The notes under the pieces were generated by a model that was not told where the DNA came from, ran no database searches, and saw nothing but the letters and a program-made list of their open reading frames with translations. 64,000 nt of DNA from JANSWY01 sp965228955 (lineage in GTDB: Bacteria > Bacteroidota > Bacteroidia > Cytophagales > Cyclobacteriaceae), in assembly GCA_965228955.1 (NCBI GenBank), contig OZ245848.1, positions 2,852,001 through 2,916,000 of the forward strand, given 5' to 3'. This document shows positions 26,467-35,445 of the stretch, piece by piece (within the stretch, counting starts at the first letter, position 1; each line of letters begins with the position of its first letter). The position numbers and the translations under genes were made by a program.

Positions 26467-29400
26467 ATGATGAAGCTCGCTATTACTTTTTTGATGAGCA
26501 CCATTTTTTATACTAGTTATGCTCAGAACTTTGATTCTCTTGTTAGCAAGGGAAATCAGTCAAACAAAAATGGAAAATACGATAGTGCTGTAGTTTATTT
26601 CAATACAGCAGCCAAGTTACCAACAAACAATAAGTCCCAACGGTTTCACGCACTTCAACTTCTTGGTATCACTTATCTCAAAAAAAATGAATTCCAGGAA
26701 GCCTGGAAAGTAACAGAGAGAATGGAAGGTACAATTCCAGACGAAAAAAGTCAGGTCGATTTCCTCATTCTTAGGGGAAGAATTGATGGGAGGCTTGATA
26801 GAAACAGAGGTGTGATTTGGTTTGATTCAGTTATAAACAATCAGACAGGTATTGATCAATTGACCAGAGCATACATGCATAAGGGAGTTCTACAGATTTT
26901 CCGACATGAGATGGCTCAGGCACAGGTTTGTTATGACTCAGCAATGGAATTAATGAAAAGCTATCAAGCTGATACCATTGTTTTTACTGGTGTAATGGAA
27001 TTGGGTGGACGAATAAAATTGAAAACCGGAGATTTTAATGGTGCATTACGTCAGTTTCAGGGAGCCCTGGAGATTAAGAAATTGTACTACGGAGAATTTC
27101 ATCCTGAAATCGCGTTTCTTACCGGCAATATTGGAATCATTTACAAAAACCTACTCCAATACGACAAGGCGCTTGAATACTACGGCATTTCACTTGAGTT
27201 TCGAAAGAGATATCTTGGAGAAGACCATGTGGATGTATCTAATATGTACAACAACATTGGATATGTTTTTTACCTGAAAGACCAATTCGATGAAGCAAGG
27301 GATTACCACACCAAAGCTTATAACATCAGGGTAAAGAAACTCCCAGAGAATCATGCTCTTGTGTTGCAATCAATTGAGCATCTGGGCTTGTGCCATGGTG
27401 GTAAAAGAGAATTCAAAGAAGCCGAAGAAAAGTTCAGAAGAATACTTCAGGCAAGGATTGACAAGTTTGGTTATAATCATCATTATGTGGGGTACGCCTT
27501 ATATAACCTTGGTGCAGTTGCAGTTGAAGAAAGAGATTACAAAAAAGCAGGCGATTACTTTAAGGAAGCTATAGATATCGGTTACAAGGTTTATGGGGAA
27601 TACAACTATGATCAAGCTGACAATTTCAATAGGTATGCGAAATGTCTTCTAGCTGAACAGAAGTATGAGGAGGCAGCTCAAAACTTTTATCTCGGAGTAA
27701 AGTTCAATACTCCAGGGTATGTTTGGGATGGAAAACTTGGAACTATTCCTGATGAAATTCATTACTTGTCTTATAGGGAAATCCTGCGATCATACATTGG
27801 ACTAGCATACAGCTATTCAGGAATGAATGATTATGAACTGGCATCTGTGTTTCTTGAAAAATCAGAACAACTGATTTATGACTTCAAGCTTAGAATCACC
27901 AATGACAAAGATTTAATTCGAATCTCCCGAAGTTACAAGGAGCTAGCCGATTGCGGAATCGCCGTTTTATATAAGGAATTTGAGCGAACCAATGGAACAT
28001 CTGATATCACTGACATTTTCAGATACAGTGAATTAGCAAAGGCATCTTCCCTCCTGGCCAAAATCAATGAAAACAAAGCAAGAAACATTTCTGATATACC
28101 TGAGAGTAAAATCAATATAGAACTGAATTTTAGAACTACTAAAGATTCACTCACCAACAAAGTGCTCCAACTTGCCCGACAGAACATTAGCGATGAAAGC
28201 CTTCAGGAGACCAAAAGAAGACTCTTCGAAACCAACCGGGACTATGAGGTATTCCTTGATTCACTGGAAAGAACTTATCCGAAATATGCTAACAACAAAT
28301 ACGGACGAAACTCTGCTACCTTAGAAACAATACAAAAATCATTAACAGCATCTCCAAGGGCAGACGGATTGATTAGTTACAACCTAACAGATGACAAAGA
28401 GTTAATGATTGCTGCAGTGACTGCAGATACCTTTCTCATTTCATACAAAACTGAAGAGCAATTAGTTGATTTAATTGCGACCTTCAGAGCTAGTCTGGAA
28501 GAGCAAACCGATGATGTCTTTGAAAAAAGTAGCCGTAAGCTATACCAAACTCTTGTTGAACCTGTAGAACCATCATTATTGCAGATTGATAAGCTGGTAA
28601 TTATCCCTGATGGAATTATAGGATACATACCGTTTGAAACACTTTTAAATAGTGAAAACAGCTATCTATTTGAGAACTTTGATATTTCGTACGAACCTTC
28701 ATCCACTCTATTGATCAATAGAAATCCTATTGAGCAAACATCTTCTGCAGATCTTCTTGCATATGCCCCGGAATTTGAAAGTCAAAATATGCTGGCGGTC
28801 AATGATGGATATCAAATACCAGGATTAAGATCAGAATCGTTGGGAGCTTTGCCGGGCGCGAAAAAGGAAGTTGCTCAAATCAGTAACCACTTTACCTCCA
28901 GTACATTAATTGGTGACGAAGCAACTGAAAAGCACTTTAAAGACGAGGCTCCAAAGTATGACATTTTACATTTTGCTACTCACTCAGTAGTCAATGAAAA
29001 GAATGCGGATTACACAAGACTATATTTCAAAGAGGAGTCACCAACGGACACTACCTCTACTGAAGATGGTTTCTTACATGCTTTTGAACTCAACAACATC
29101 GAGCTTAATGCGAGATTAGTAACATTAAGCGCATGTAATACAGGGTTTGGTAAAGTTGAAGAAGGTGAAGGTGTAATGAGCCTTGCCAGATCGTTTACAG
29201 CTGCCGGAGTTCCAAGTGTTGTTATGAGTCTATGGCCTGCATCAGACAAATCCACTCCAGAACTTATGGAAAGCTTCTACAAGAATCTGGCTGATGGAAT
29301 GACCAAGGACAAAGCATTGAATGGAGCCAGAAGAGCCTACTTGAAAAAGGCCACCGGTAAAGCCAGACACCCATTTTATTGGGGTGGATTTGTCCTTATC

Positions 29401-29502
29401 GGTGACACGGAACCGCTTCAAGCCAAAAGCAATTACTGGATTTGGTTGGTTCTTTTTGGGGTAGTTACTGTTCTGGTTATTGGATACTTCTTCAAAAAAT
29501 AA
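26467..29502 (+). CDS. Exported TPR-CHAT protein with C-terminal membrane anchor
   Basis: The 1011-residue protein has a signal peptide ending at SYAQ, at least eight TPR units (about 20-480; for example LTGNIGIIYKNLLQYDKALEYY and MYNNIGYVFYLKDQFDEARDYH), a linker, and a CHAT caspase-like domain (about 650-985). The catalytic pair is visible: His839 in LHFATHSVVN and Cys890 in LSACNTGFGKVEEGEG. A final membrane helix (about 988-1007) and FFKK tail would anchor it with the CHAT domain outside the cytoplasm. CHAT domains are caspase-clan proteases; secreted TPR versions are widespread in Bacteroidota with unknown substrates. A second member lies at 51771. Confidence 0.92.
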   Translation: MMKLAITFLMSTIFYTSYAQNFDSLVSKGNQSNKNGKYDSAVVYFNTAAKLPTNNKSQRFHALQLLGITYLKKNEFQEAWKVTERMEGTIPDEKSQVDFLILRGRIDGRLDRNRGVIWFDSVINNQTGIDQLTRAYMHKGVLQIFRHEMAQAQVCYDSAMELMKSYQADTIVFTGVMELGGRIKLKTGDFNGALRQFQGALEIKKLYYGEFHPEIAFLTGNIGIIYKNLLQYDKALEYYGISLEFRKRYLGEDHVDVSNMYNNIGYVFYLKDQFDEARDYHTKAYNIRVKKLPENHALVLQSIEHLGLCHGGKREFKEAEEKFRRILQARIDKFGYNHHYVGYALYNLGAVAVEERDYKKAGDYFKEAIDIGYKVYGEYNYDQADNFNRYAKCLLAEQKYEEAAQNFYLGVKFNTPGYVWDGKLGTIPDEIHYLSYREILRSYIGLAYSYSGMNDYELASVFLEKSEQLIYDFKLRITNDKDLIRISRSYKELADCGIAVLYKEFERTNGTSDITDIFRYSELAKASSLLAKINENKARNISDIPESKINIELNFRTTKDSLTNKVLQLARQNISDESLQETKRRLFETNRDYEVFLDSLERTYPKYANNKYGRNSATLETIQKSLTASPRADGLISYNLTDDKELMIAAVTADTFLISYKTEEQLVDLIATFRASLEEQTDDVFEKSSRKLYQTLVEPVEPSLLQIDKLVIIPDGIIGYIPFETLLNSENSYLFENFDISYEPSSTLLINRNPIEQTSSADLLAYAPEFESQNMLAVNDGYQIPGLRSESLGALPGAKKEVAQISNHFTSSTLIGDEATEKHFKDEAPKYDILHFATHSVVNEKNADYTRLYFKEESPTDTTSTEDGFLHAFELNNIELNARLVTLSACNTGFGKVEEGEGVMSLARSFTAAGVPSVVMSLWPASDKSTPELMESFYKNLADGMTKDKALNGARRAYLKKATGKARHPFYWGGFVLIGDTEPLQAKSNYWIWLVLFGVVTVLVIGYFFKK

Positions 29503-29504
29503 GT

Positions 29505-30776
29505 TTAGGTCCTGCTTCTGATAAATCTTCCTGGGTAAAAAACAACCTGAATCAGATTATACTCCAACTGGTCAAATCTGAATTTCATTCTATCAAGAGA
29601 GAAAGAGGATTTTGGATACCACCTCAAATTGGTTCTTAAAATCAAAAACTCATCTGTTTTGCCTGGAATGATATCCCAACCAAAGGACAAACCCGGTTCA
29701 GTCCCCATAAACTGCAATGACCGGTTTGAGTCAGGTGTCTTCTCCTCATAGTTCAATCGATCATAAGCGAGGTTGATTCCAACAAATGGAGCAAACCCTA
29801 TGTAATCAGTGAGATACTTATTGATTTCGAAGGAAATGGATGACTTTTTGATTGTCTGTTCTGTCCCATAACCACTGGTCTTAAACTCTGGGTTTCGGTA
29901 AGACAAAGCAGCAAACATGCCCAGCGTGTTTAATTGATAACCAATCGCAATATCAAAGTAATTACCAGAGGTCAACTGATCATCCAGGTACGGGAATCTG
30001 GATTGATTATAAGCTGATTTCTTCAGCGAAAAAGAGGATGATGGACCTACTCCAACAAAGAAGTCACCAAAAGTAGCTGGATCATATCCCACCTTTGAGA
30101 TTGTCGGATAACTATTCCATCGTTCATTTACTTTTGGATTCTCATCATGACTTTGATCAAAGGAATAAATAAGCCCAACCATCAAACCGAGTTTTGGAGT
30201 CTTGATAGTCACTGACTCATTTGGTGAAATCCAGTAGTCCCATTTATTTTGTCGGAAATAGTTTAATCCTACACGGGCTGTAATATTTCCATGACCATAT
30301 ATCAATCCTAGATCTGGTGTTAGTAATAAGTCTTTACTCATTTTAGGGGTATCCTTCTGCCCTTCCATAGTCTGTTGGAATTCCAGAGATGACCAGCTCA
30401 TCCCGATATAAGGCCTTACCTTTCCGGGTTGATATGCCCAAGGCAAGTATCTTCCACCGGTCACCACATAGTGATTAAACTGGTGTTTTGCTACATCATT
30501 GGATGATAACTCAAACTGACTTAAAGGAAAAGTTACATAAAACTCAGCATGACCCCAAAAATGAAAACCACCCCAGTTTAAATATGGGTTAAAAGTTGCA
30601 GAATGCTCAATTGAGGTAAACGCACCATCCACATGTCCTCCTCCATCAAATGATGAAAAATAGTTACTTCCCAGTTCGAAGTAAGTCCTGGCAAACTCGA
30701 GCCTTTTTTTCTTTTCTTGTTGAGCATTCCCAAGAAGCGGAATAAGAATTATTGCTATTAATATTAGTCGTTTCAT
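29505..30776 (-). CDS. Outer membrane beta-barrel protein of unknown function
   Basis: The 423-residue protein has a signal peptide (ends at GNAQ) and no membrane helix. Long alternating aromatic strands with turns such as YLNWGGFHFWGHAEFYVTF, HYVVTGGRYLPW, RVGLNYFRQNKWDYW and NLIQVVFYPGRFIRS suggest a transmembrane barrel of 14 or more strands, ending near the C terminus. I cannot name its family or substrate. Its stop is two bases from that of the convergent TPR-CHAT gene. Confidence 0.7.
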   Translation of the reverse strand: MKRLILIAIILIPLLGNAQQEKKKRLEFARTYFELGSNYFSSFDGGGHVDGAFTSIEHSATFNPYLNWGGFHFWGHAEFYVTFPLSQFELSSNDVAKHQFNHYVVTGGRYLPWAYQPGKVRPYIGMSWSSLEFQQTMEGQKDTPKMSKDLLLTPDLGLIYGHGNITARVGLNYFRQNKWDYWISPNESVTIKTPKLGLMVGLIYSFDQSHDENPKVNERWNSYPTISKVGYDPATFGDFFVGVGPSSSFSLKKSAYNQSRFPYLDDQLTSGNYFDIAIGYQLNTLGMFAALSYRNPEFKTSGYGTEQTIKKSSISFEINKYLTDYIGFAPFVGINLAYDRLNYEEKTPDSNRSLQFMGTEPGLSFGWDIIPGKTDEFLILRTNLRWYPKSSFSLDRMKFRFDQLEYNLIQVVFYPGRFIRSRT

Positions 30777-30898
30777 TGTGCTTTTTAATTTTGAAGTTTT
30801 GACACAATAATGACTAATCTAAAAGCCTCAGGTAACCAGCATTTTGTATGAATTGAAAGGAAACAATAAATATCATACAAAAGTATGAAACCATTTAA

Positions 30899-31756
30899 CT
30901 AATTGATTAATAGAGCGATAAGCTCGACCTTGTTTCTTGCTTTAGATTTCTTATAAATATTAGAAACATGAGTTTTCACGGTTGGAATCGAAATGAATAA
31001 CTGCTCGGAAATCTGCTTATATGTTTTACCCTTCACCAGTAGTTCTGCAATCTCACTTTCACGTGATGTAAAAGCATAGTGTGCCATAGAATCTGGTTCA
31101 ATAACATTCCTTGGGTTGAACAGAGAAAGTCTTTGAATATCATCCAATAACTTCGATCCTGTGAGAACCAGAAAAACCATTGGAAGAGTGAAGCCAACAT
31201 GATTATTCAATCCGTTCAATTCCGACAAATAATTGCCTGCTAATGAGAGAGGAACCACAATCATAATCGCCAATGCAAGCCAGCGATCAATCTTTTCTCT
31301 GTGTGCTATCTTCACATGGGGTTTTGTTACTCTAATTAAAACCATAGAGAGTAAAATGGATAGTACAAGAAATACTACTACCACATATTGAATTATTATC
31401 AGATTGAGCAGTATCGCAGATAAAATTATGGTTAGAAATAGCACACCTCCTAAGGATATGATGAGTAGCCTAATATTGCTATTAATTCGATGTTTTCTTT
31501 CAATTAATACATTAATTGGTGTAGTAACAGCAACCAGAACCATTGCTAGTAATGTAAAAACACCAGTACTTTCCGAATCATATTCCTGAATTAAATATCC
31601 AGAAGTCAAAGTCAGAATGAGGAACAATAGAGATACTGTTAATCCAATGGTTTCCAGGTTTTCTAAGTTGCGTTTATAGCAAACTATCTGAACAAAAATT
31701 GTCAGAAGCATTAGAGAGTATGTGATAATTAAAAGGGTGACTTCAAATATTTGCAT
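30899..31756 (-). CDS. Membrane-bound LuxR-type regulator (7TM plus HTH)
   Basis: The 285-residue protein has about seven membrane helices in its first 205 residues and a cytoplasmic LuxR/NarL helix-turn-helix at the C terminus (about 225-283): FTSRESEIAELLVKGKTYKQ, ISIPTVKTHVSNIYKKSKAR and KVELIALL. It joins sensing and DNA binding in one chain without a phospho-acceptor. Such membrane LuxR proteins are known in Bacteroidota but lack assigned ligands. It is divergent from the VanZ-like gene (74-base gap), and that gene is a natural candidate target. Confidence 0.85.
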   Translation of the reverse strand: MQIFEVTLLIITYSLMLLTIFVQIVCYKRNLENLETIGLTVSLLFLILTLTSGYLIQEYDSESTGVFTLLAMVLVAVTTPINVLIERKHRINSNIRLLIISLGGVLFLTIILSAILLNLIIIQYVVVVFLVLSILLSMVLIRVTKPHVKIAHREKIDRWLALAIMIVVPLSLAGNYLSELNGLNNHVGFTLPMVFLVLTGSKLLDDIQRLSLFNPRNVIEPDSMAHYAFTSRESEIAELLVKGKTYKQISEQLFISIPTVKTHVSNIYKKSKARNKVELIALLIN

Positions 31757-31830
31757 GTCTTTAATTGATTTTCATTTTCTGAAAGACAAACGTCAAATGA
31801 AGAAGTATCCAAAAAATGGTATATTCTTAA

Positions 31831-32379
31831 ATGATTAGTTTCAAATCAGTGAGAGAAAAGAAACTTTGGATAATTACAGCAATACTCATTATAACTATAT
31901 TTTGTACACTTGGATTAGCTGGAAGTATCGCAATGGAGCTTAAAAAGTATGGTCTGGACGTAGCTCCTTTTCTTCTTGGTTGTTTTCTGGCCGTAATTAT
32001 GGTGTTTATTCAGGCCTTTAGAAGAAAGGCTTCCAGGAATGAAATATGGGCCTGGATAGGAATCATAGCGATATATGTCTTTGCTTTTGTCCGTATTACC
32101 AGCCCAATTGAAAGAAGCCACCTTGTTGAATATGGAATAGTTTCAATACTGATTCTGGAAGCATTGATTGAAAGACGAAAACATGGGAGTAATATTACAT
32201 TTCCCTATCTCGTTGCTGCACTTTGCACTTGGGTAATAAGTATTATCGATGAAACCCTTCAGCTATGGATACCAAATAGGGTTTTCGATTGGGACGATAT
32301 CCTGTTTAATACCATTGCAGTTAGTCTCGCGATAAGTTCTAGTAAGGTATTAAGTTTAATCAGAGCAAGAAACGGTTAG
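31831..32379 (+). CDS. VanZ-like membrane protein
   Basis: The 182-residue protein has about five membrane helices and the VanZ-family features of FVRITSPIERSHLVEYGIVS, with the conserved H-L-x-E-Y, and DETLQLWIPNRVFDWDDILFN, with the conserved E-x-x-Q and R-x-x-D-x-x-D. VanZ raises teicoplanin resistance in enterococci, but most homologues are unconnected to glycopeptides and their function is unknown. It is transcribed divergently from the 7TM-LuxR gene. There are no vanH, vanA or vanS genes nearby. Confidence 0.85.
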   Translation: MISFKSVREKKLWIITAILIITIFCTLGLAGSIAMELKKYGLDVAPFLLGCFLAVIMVFIQAFRRKASRNEIWAWIGIIAIYVFAFVRITSPIERSHLVEYGIVSILILEALIERRKHGSNITFPYLVAALCTWVISIIDETLQLWIPNRVFDWDDILFNTIAVSLAISSSKVLSLIRARNG

Positions 32380-32394
32380 GTTGGCTGTTAACTG

Positions 32395-33303
32395 CTATTT
32401 TACAAACTGTTGAATCTCATCAATTGCCTGCAAAGTCTGCTCTTCCTGAACAAAATGCCCACTTGGAAACTCTTTTACAACAGCATTCGGTAATCTACCT
32501 TTCCATTTTTCCAGATACTCTGTTGTAATAAACTCGTCTTTGGATCCCCATAAGATCATCCATTGCTTGCCTTCCAATTTATCCATTTGTAACCACAGGT
32601 TTTGATACCAATCAGATGATCCAACTAATGCTTTGGCGATGTACAACAAAGGCATTCTAGATTCCTTATTTGGGAATGGGTTCGTATAGTGCTTATGAAC
32701 CTGCTTACTAAGGTTCTTTTTATCAGCAAAACCCTTTTTCAATAATACCTTTGGAGAAAAATTGAAGTTTAAGTACAAGGTTCTACCCATCCATCCATTG
32801 ATTATCTTATCAATCTTTTGAGCAGACTCATTATTCCTAGTTTCCCACATCCAGCTGTTAAATAGTACAATATTCTTGACTCTCTCAGGATCATTAATTG
32901 CCGCTCCAAGACCAATGGGACCTCCAAAATCGTGTACAACCAATGTAATGTTAGTCAGGTCCAGCTTTTCAATGAACCTCGACAGATTTTTTGAATGATC
33001 CTGAGGAGTTCCTGAAAATGACTCCTGAGCCTCAGAAAGTCCAAATCCCAAATGATCTATGGCGATGCATCTGTTGGTTTTTGATAATTCTTTGATGAAG
33101 TCCCTGTAAAGAAAAGACCAGGTAGGAGTTCCATGAATGAATAGGATCACCTCTCCTTCACCTTCATCCACATAGTGCATTCTACCTTCTGGTAATTCCA
33201 TGTAATTGTGTTTGAACGGATACAAGTCTGTATCAATCCAATCCTGTGATATTGCTTTTGAATTCATAATGATGAGGATTAAAATGATGAATGTTTGTTT
33301 CAT
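32395..33303 (-). CDS. Exported alpha/beta hydrolase, haloalkane-dehalogenase-like
   Basis: From the ATG at 33303 the protein has 302 residues with a signal peptide ending at AISQ. Alpha/beta-hydrolase features are the oxyanion region LFIHGTPTWSFLYRDF, nucleophile elbow LVVHDFGGPIG with Asp125, probable acid Asp256 in LWGSKDEFIT and His283 in FPSGHFVQEE. An Asp nucleophile is typical of haloalkane dehalogenases and epoxide hydrolases. True dehalogenases carry a Trp just after the nucleophile to bind the halide; here it is Phe126, so dehalogenation is doubtful. The upstream gene encodes a CRP-like regulator, 80 bases away. A signal peptide is unusual for this family. Confidence 0.82.
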   Translation of the reverse strand: MKQTFIILILIIMNSKAISQDWIDTDLYPFKHNYMELPEGRMHYVDEGEGEVILFIHGTPTWSFLYRDFIKELSKTNRCIAIDHLGFGLSEAQESFSGTPQDHSKNLSRFIEKLDLTNITLVVHDFGGPIGLGAAINDPERVKNIVLFNSWMWETRNNESAQKIDKIINGWMGRTLYLNFNFSPKVLLKKGFADKKNLSKQVHKHYTNPFPNKESRMPLLYIAKALVGSSDWYQNLWLQMDKLEGKQWMILWGSKDEFITTEYLEKWKGRLPNAVVKEFPSGHFVQEEQTLQAIDEIQQFVK

Positions 33304-33383
33304 TGTTTTTTGAAACAAATGTCAGATGTCCTCAATTGAAAAATCTTGGTATAAACCAAGATCGACAGATAGCTACTTTAAAA

Positions 33384-33965
33384 TCAGATTTTAATGCTAT
33401 TCATAAACTTGCTAAAGTTTGTAGAATCCATTCTTAGATAGGATGCTAAATCCTTTTGAGAAACCATTTGCAAAAGATGTGGGCTTCTTTTAACAAATTC
33501 CTTAAACCTGGTCTCGATATCCAATGCCATTAATTCATGTTGTCTTTGCAAAACACCAACTAAGAAGAATTCTGTCGCTTTTCTAAAAAGCGTTTCAATT
33601 TCCCTATGTTCCTGCATCATTTGCTGGTGCTTTTCGAAGGAAATTCTAATGAACTTACTATCAGTAATTGTCTCTAAAAAATACCTTGAAGGAGTTTGAG
33701 TAAAAAAAGATTCCGGTATTCCACTGAATGATGGAGCATATGCAAATGCGATAACGTGTTGTTTATTGTCACTTTGATAATACGACTTTTGTATTCCTGT
33801 TTTCACGAAATACATGTACTTTTCCGTGTCTCCTGGGGCAGTCATTATTGTTTTTCTCGGGAGATCGTAAGGTTTCCATTGACTGGAATACAATTCCAAA
33901 ACTTCTACTGGAACGGAGTAAATAGTACTCAGGAAATCTGATAGATCATACTCTTCTTGTTTCAT
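33384..33965 (-). CDS. CRP/FNR-family transcriptional regulator
   Basis: The 193-residue protein has a cyclic-nucleotide-binding-like beta roll (about 25-115, with GDTEKYMYFVKTGIQKSYY and AYAPSFSGIPESFF) and a C-terminal winged helix reduced to its recognition part, SQKDLASYLRMDSTNFSKF. The PE-SF motif of Bacteroidota CRP-like regulators is present; classical cAMP-contacting Arg and Ser are not, so the ligand may differ. It overlaps the matrixin gene stop by four bases (ATGA), making it the last gene of the AAA+/TPR block, and precedes the hydrolase gene, a possible target. Confidence 0.88.
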   Translation of the reverse strand: MKQEEYDLSDFLSTIYSVPVEVLELYSSQWKPYDLPRKTIMTAPGDTEKYMYFVKTGIQKSYYQSDNKQHVIAFAYAPSFSGIPESFFTQTPSRYFLETITDSKFIRISFEKHQQMMQEHREIETLFRKATEFFLVGVLQRQHELMALDIETRFKEFVKRSPHLLQMVSQKDLASYLRMDSTNFSKFMNSIKI

Positions 33966-34690
33966 TTCTCTCCGTAAATTTCGACTATTCCGGCTATGTC
34001 TCCGGATTGTAGTGTCCGTAACCCAATATCATTGTAACTGCTGCTCATGATGTTAGATGTAATTACATGACCAAGCCCCAAAGCATGTCCTATTTCATGC
34101 AACATGAAGGCACGTAGTTCATCGCAATCATTTGTCCACAAGTCTTTCTGAATGACAACATCTCCTCCCAACAAATCACATGGACTTTCCCTATAGTTGG
34201 GATACCCAACACCACTCTGACGAATATCTGCCACAAAGAATCTGATGTCTGAGTCTGAATTTTCATCAAGTTCCTGAAACTCTAAATCAGCTACTGATTC
34301 CCACTCCGATAACGCCTTTCTAATCTCTTCTTTAGCACAGCCTGGTATGTTGTCGAATGATTCACTAGGAAGGTCAATTTGTGCATGGGTGTTGACAAGG
34401 CCATTTTCCTCCTGAAAACTGAAGGTAACTACTCCTCCTGATTCCCTCGGACCTTCAATATCAAGTCCGGATTCAAACTCATCATTTGATCCCCATTTAT
34501 ATCCAAACAAACAATAGTTGCCATTGCCGTTAGAGCAGACATCAATTCGACTATTGCATACAGAGAACTGATCAGACTCGTTTCTGACTTCATTTTTTGG
34601 TTCATCATCTTTGCAAGCCATTAGGATTACTAACGGAAAACAAGCAATAAGAATGAAGTTTAGTCTTTTCTTAAAAGCAAGGTTACGCAC
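33962..34690 (-). CDS. Matrixin-like zinc metalloprotease lipoprotein (M10/M12 type)
   Basis: The protein has a lipobox VILMAC, six cysteines, and the metzincin zinc motif LHEIGHALGLGH (HExxHxxGxxH) near residues 198-208, with the Met-turn expected in SNIMSSSYND. GYPNYRESPCDLLGGDVVIQ precedes it, as in matrixin-like enzymes. The start is uncertain: GTG at 34690 gives a compact lipoprotein signal of 26 residues; GTG at 34717 is also possible, and either overlaps the methyltransferase gene. A surface or periplasmic collagenase-like activity is inferred from the fold; the substrate is unknown. The overlaps with genes on both sides place it inside a translationally coupled block, an unusual context for a secreted protease. 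Confidence 0.82.
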   Translation of the reverse strand: MRNLAFKKRLNFILIACFPLVILMACKDDEPKNEVRNESDQFSVCNSRIDVCSNGNGNYCLFGYKWGSNDEFESGLDIEGPRESGGVVTFSFQEENGLVNTHAQIDLPSESFDNIPGCAKEEIRKALSEWESVADLEFQELDENSDSDIRFFVADIRQSGVGYPNYRESPCDLLGGDVVIQKDLWTNDCDELRAFMLHEIGHALGLGHVITSNIMSSSYNDIGLRTLQSGDIAGIVEIYGEK

Positions 34691-35445
34691 TGTAAATTGT
34701 TTTCCAATTCCTGACACTCTTCCTTTTGTTTTTTTAGATAGTTCAGAAACAACTCTTTTTTATCAGGATGTTTCTCCACAAGTTCCAAGACTCTATTTTC
34801 GATTCGCGTGACTTGAAATTCATTCATGTTTTTCAAATCCTCAAGTTTCCAATCAATAGAATCAATCAATTGCAAACCGCTTTGATTTACCTGATCGTAA
34901 AACTCTTCTTTAGTCGGATTCTCTGAATCTTGGTTTGTTAAACTATACAATGATTCAAAACAAATCCAGCTATTGGGTCTCATATTGGTATTAAAGACAC
35001 GCAAAGTTTCAAAAACGTTTCCTAACAAGTCAGAATCATGGGCATAAATGACAAGATCTTTGGCTTTTAACTGGGGAAGGTAGGATTTAATATTCCCGAT
35101 TTTCAGCAGTAAATCATCTTGAAAACCATGACTCTCAATTACCTTCATCCCAGAAGTTATAAAATCAGGGACAATATCAATCCCTAGGCCCGTGAATTCA
35201 AATTCCTTCCTTAAACTTACCAGAACCTCACCTTTTCCACATCCAAGGTCAATTACTTCCTTTGGTTGATTTGTAGGAAAATGTTTCTGTAGAAGATCAA
35301 CAACATATTTAGATAAACTTCCTAAGCTCCAGAGGTCCTGAAGAATATAGGGTAAGAATGGATATATCTCGCTATCCTCAGCATCTAATGATTTTAGAAA
35401 TTCCGGGTTAAGTTGATCCATTTCTTTCACAGATCTAAAAAACAT
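34660..35445 (-). CDS. SAM-dependent methyltransferase (class I)
   Basis: From the ATG at 35445 the protein has 261 residues. The SAM-binding motif I is EVIDLGCGKGEVLVSL (about 75-90), followed by the acidic strand end GLGIDIVPDF and, later, LVIYAHDSDLLGNVFETLRV. No membrane helix or target-recognition domain is evident, so the substrate is unknown. The start codon shares one base with the stop of the TPR-membrane gene (TAATG), and its 3' end overlaps the matrixin start, so expression is coupled. A longer frame running back to 35559 exists but would overlap the TPR gene by 115 bases. Confidence 0.82.
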   Translation of the reverse strand: MFFRSVKEMDQLNPEFLKSLDAEDSEIYPFLPYILQDLWSLGSLSKYVVDLLQKHFPTNQPKEVIDLGCGKGEVLVSLRKEFEFTGLGIDIVPDFITSGMKVIESHGFQDDLLLKIGNIKSYLPQLKAKDLVIYAHDSDLLGNVFETLRVFNTNMRPNSWICFESLYSLTNQDSENPTKEEFYDQVNQSGLQLIDSIDWKLEDLKNMNEFQVTRIENRVLELVEKHPDKKELFLNYLKKQKEECQELENNLQCVTLLLRKD

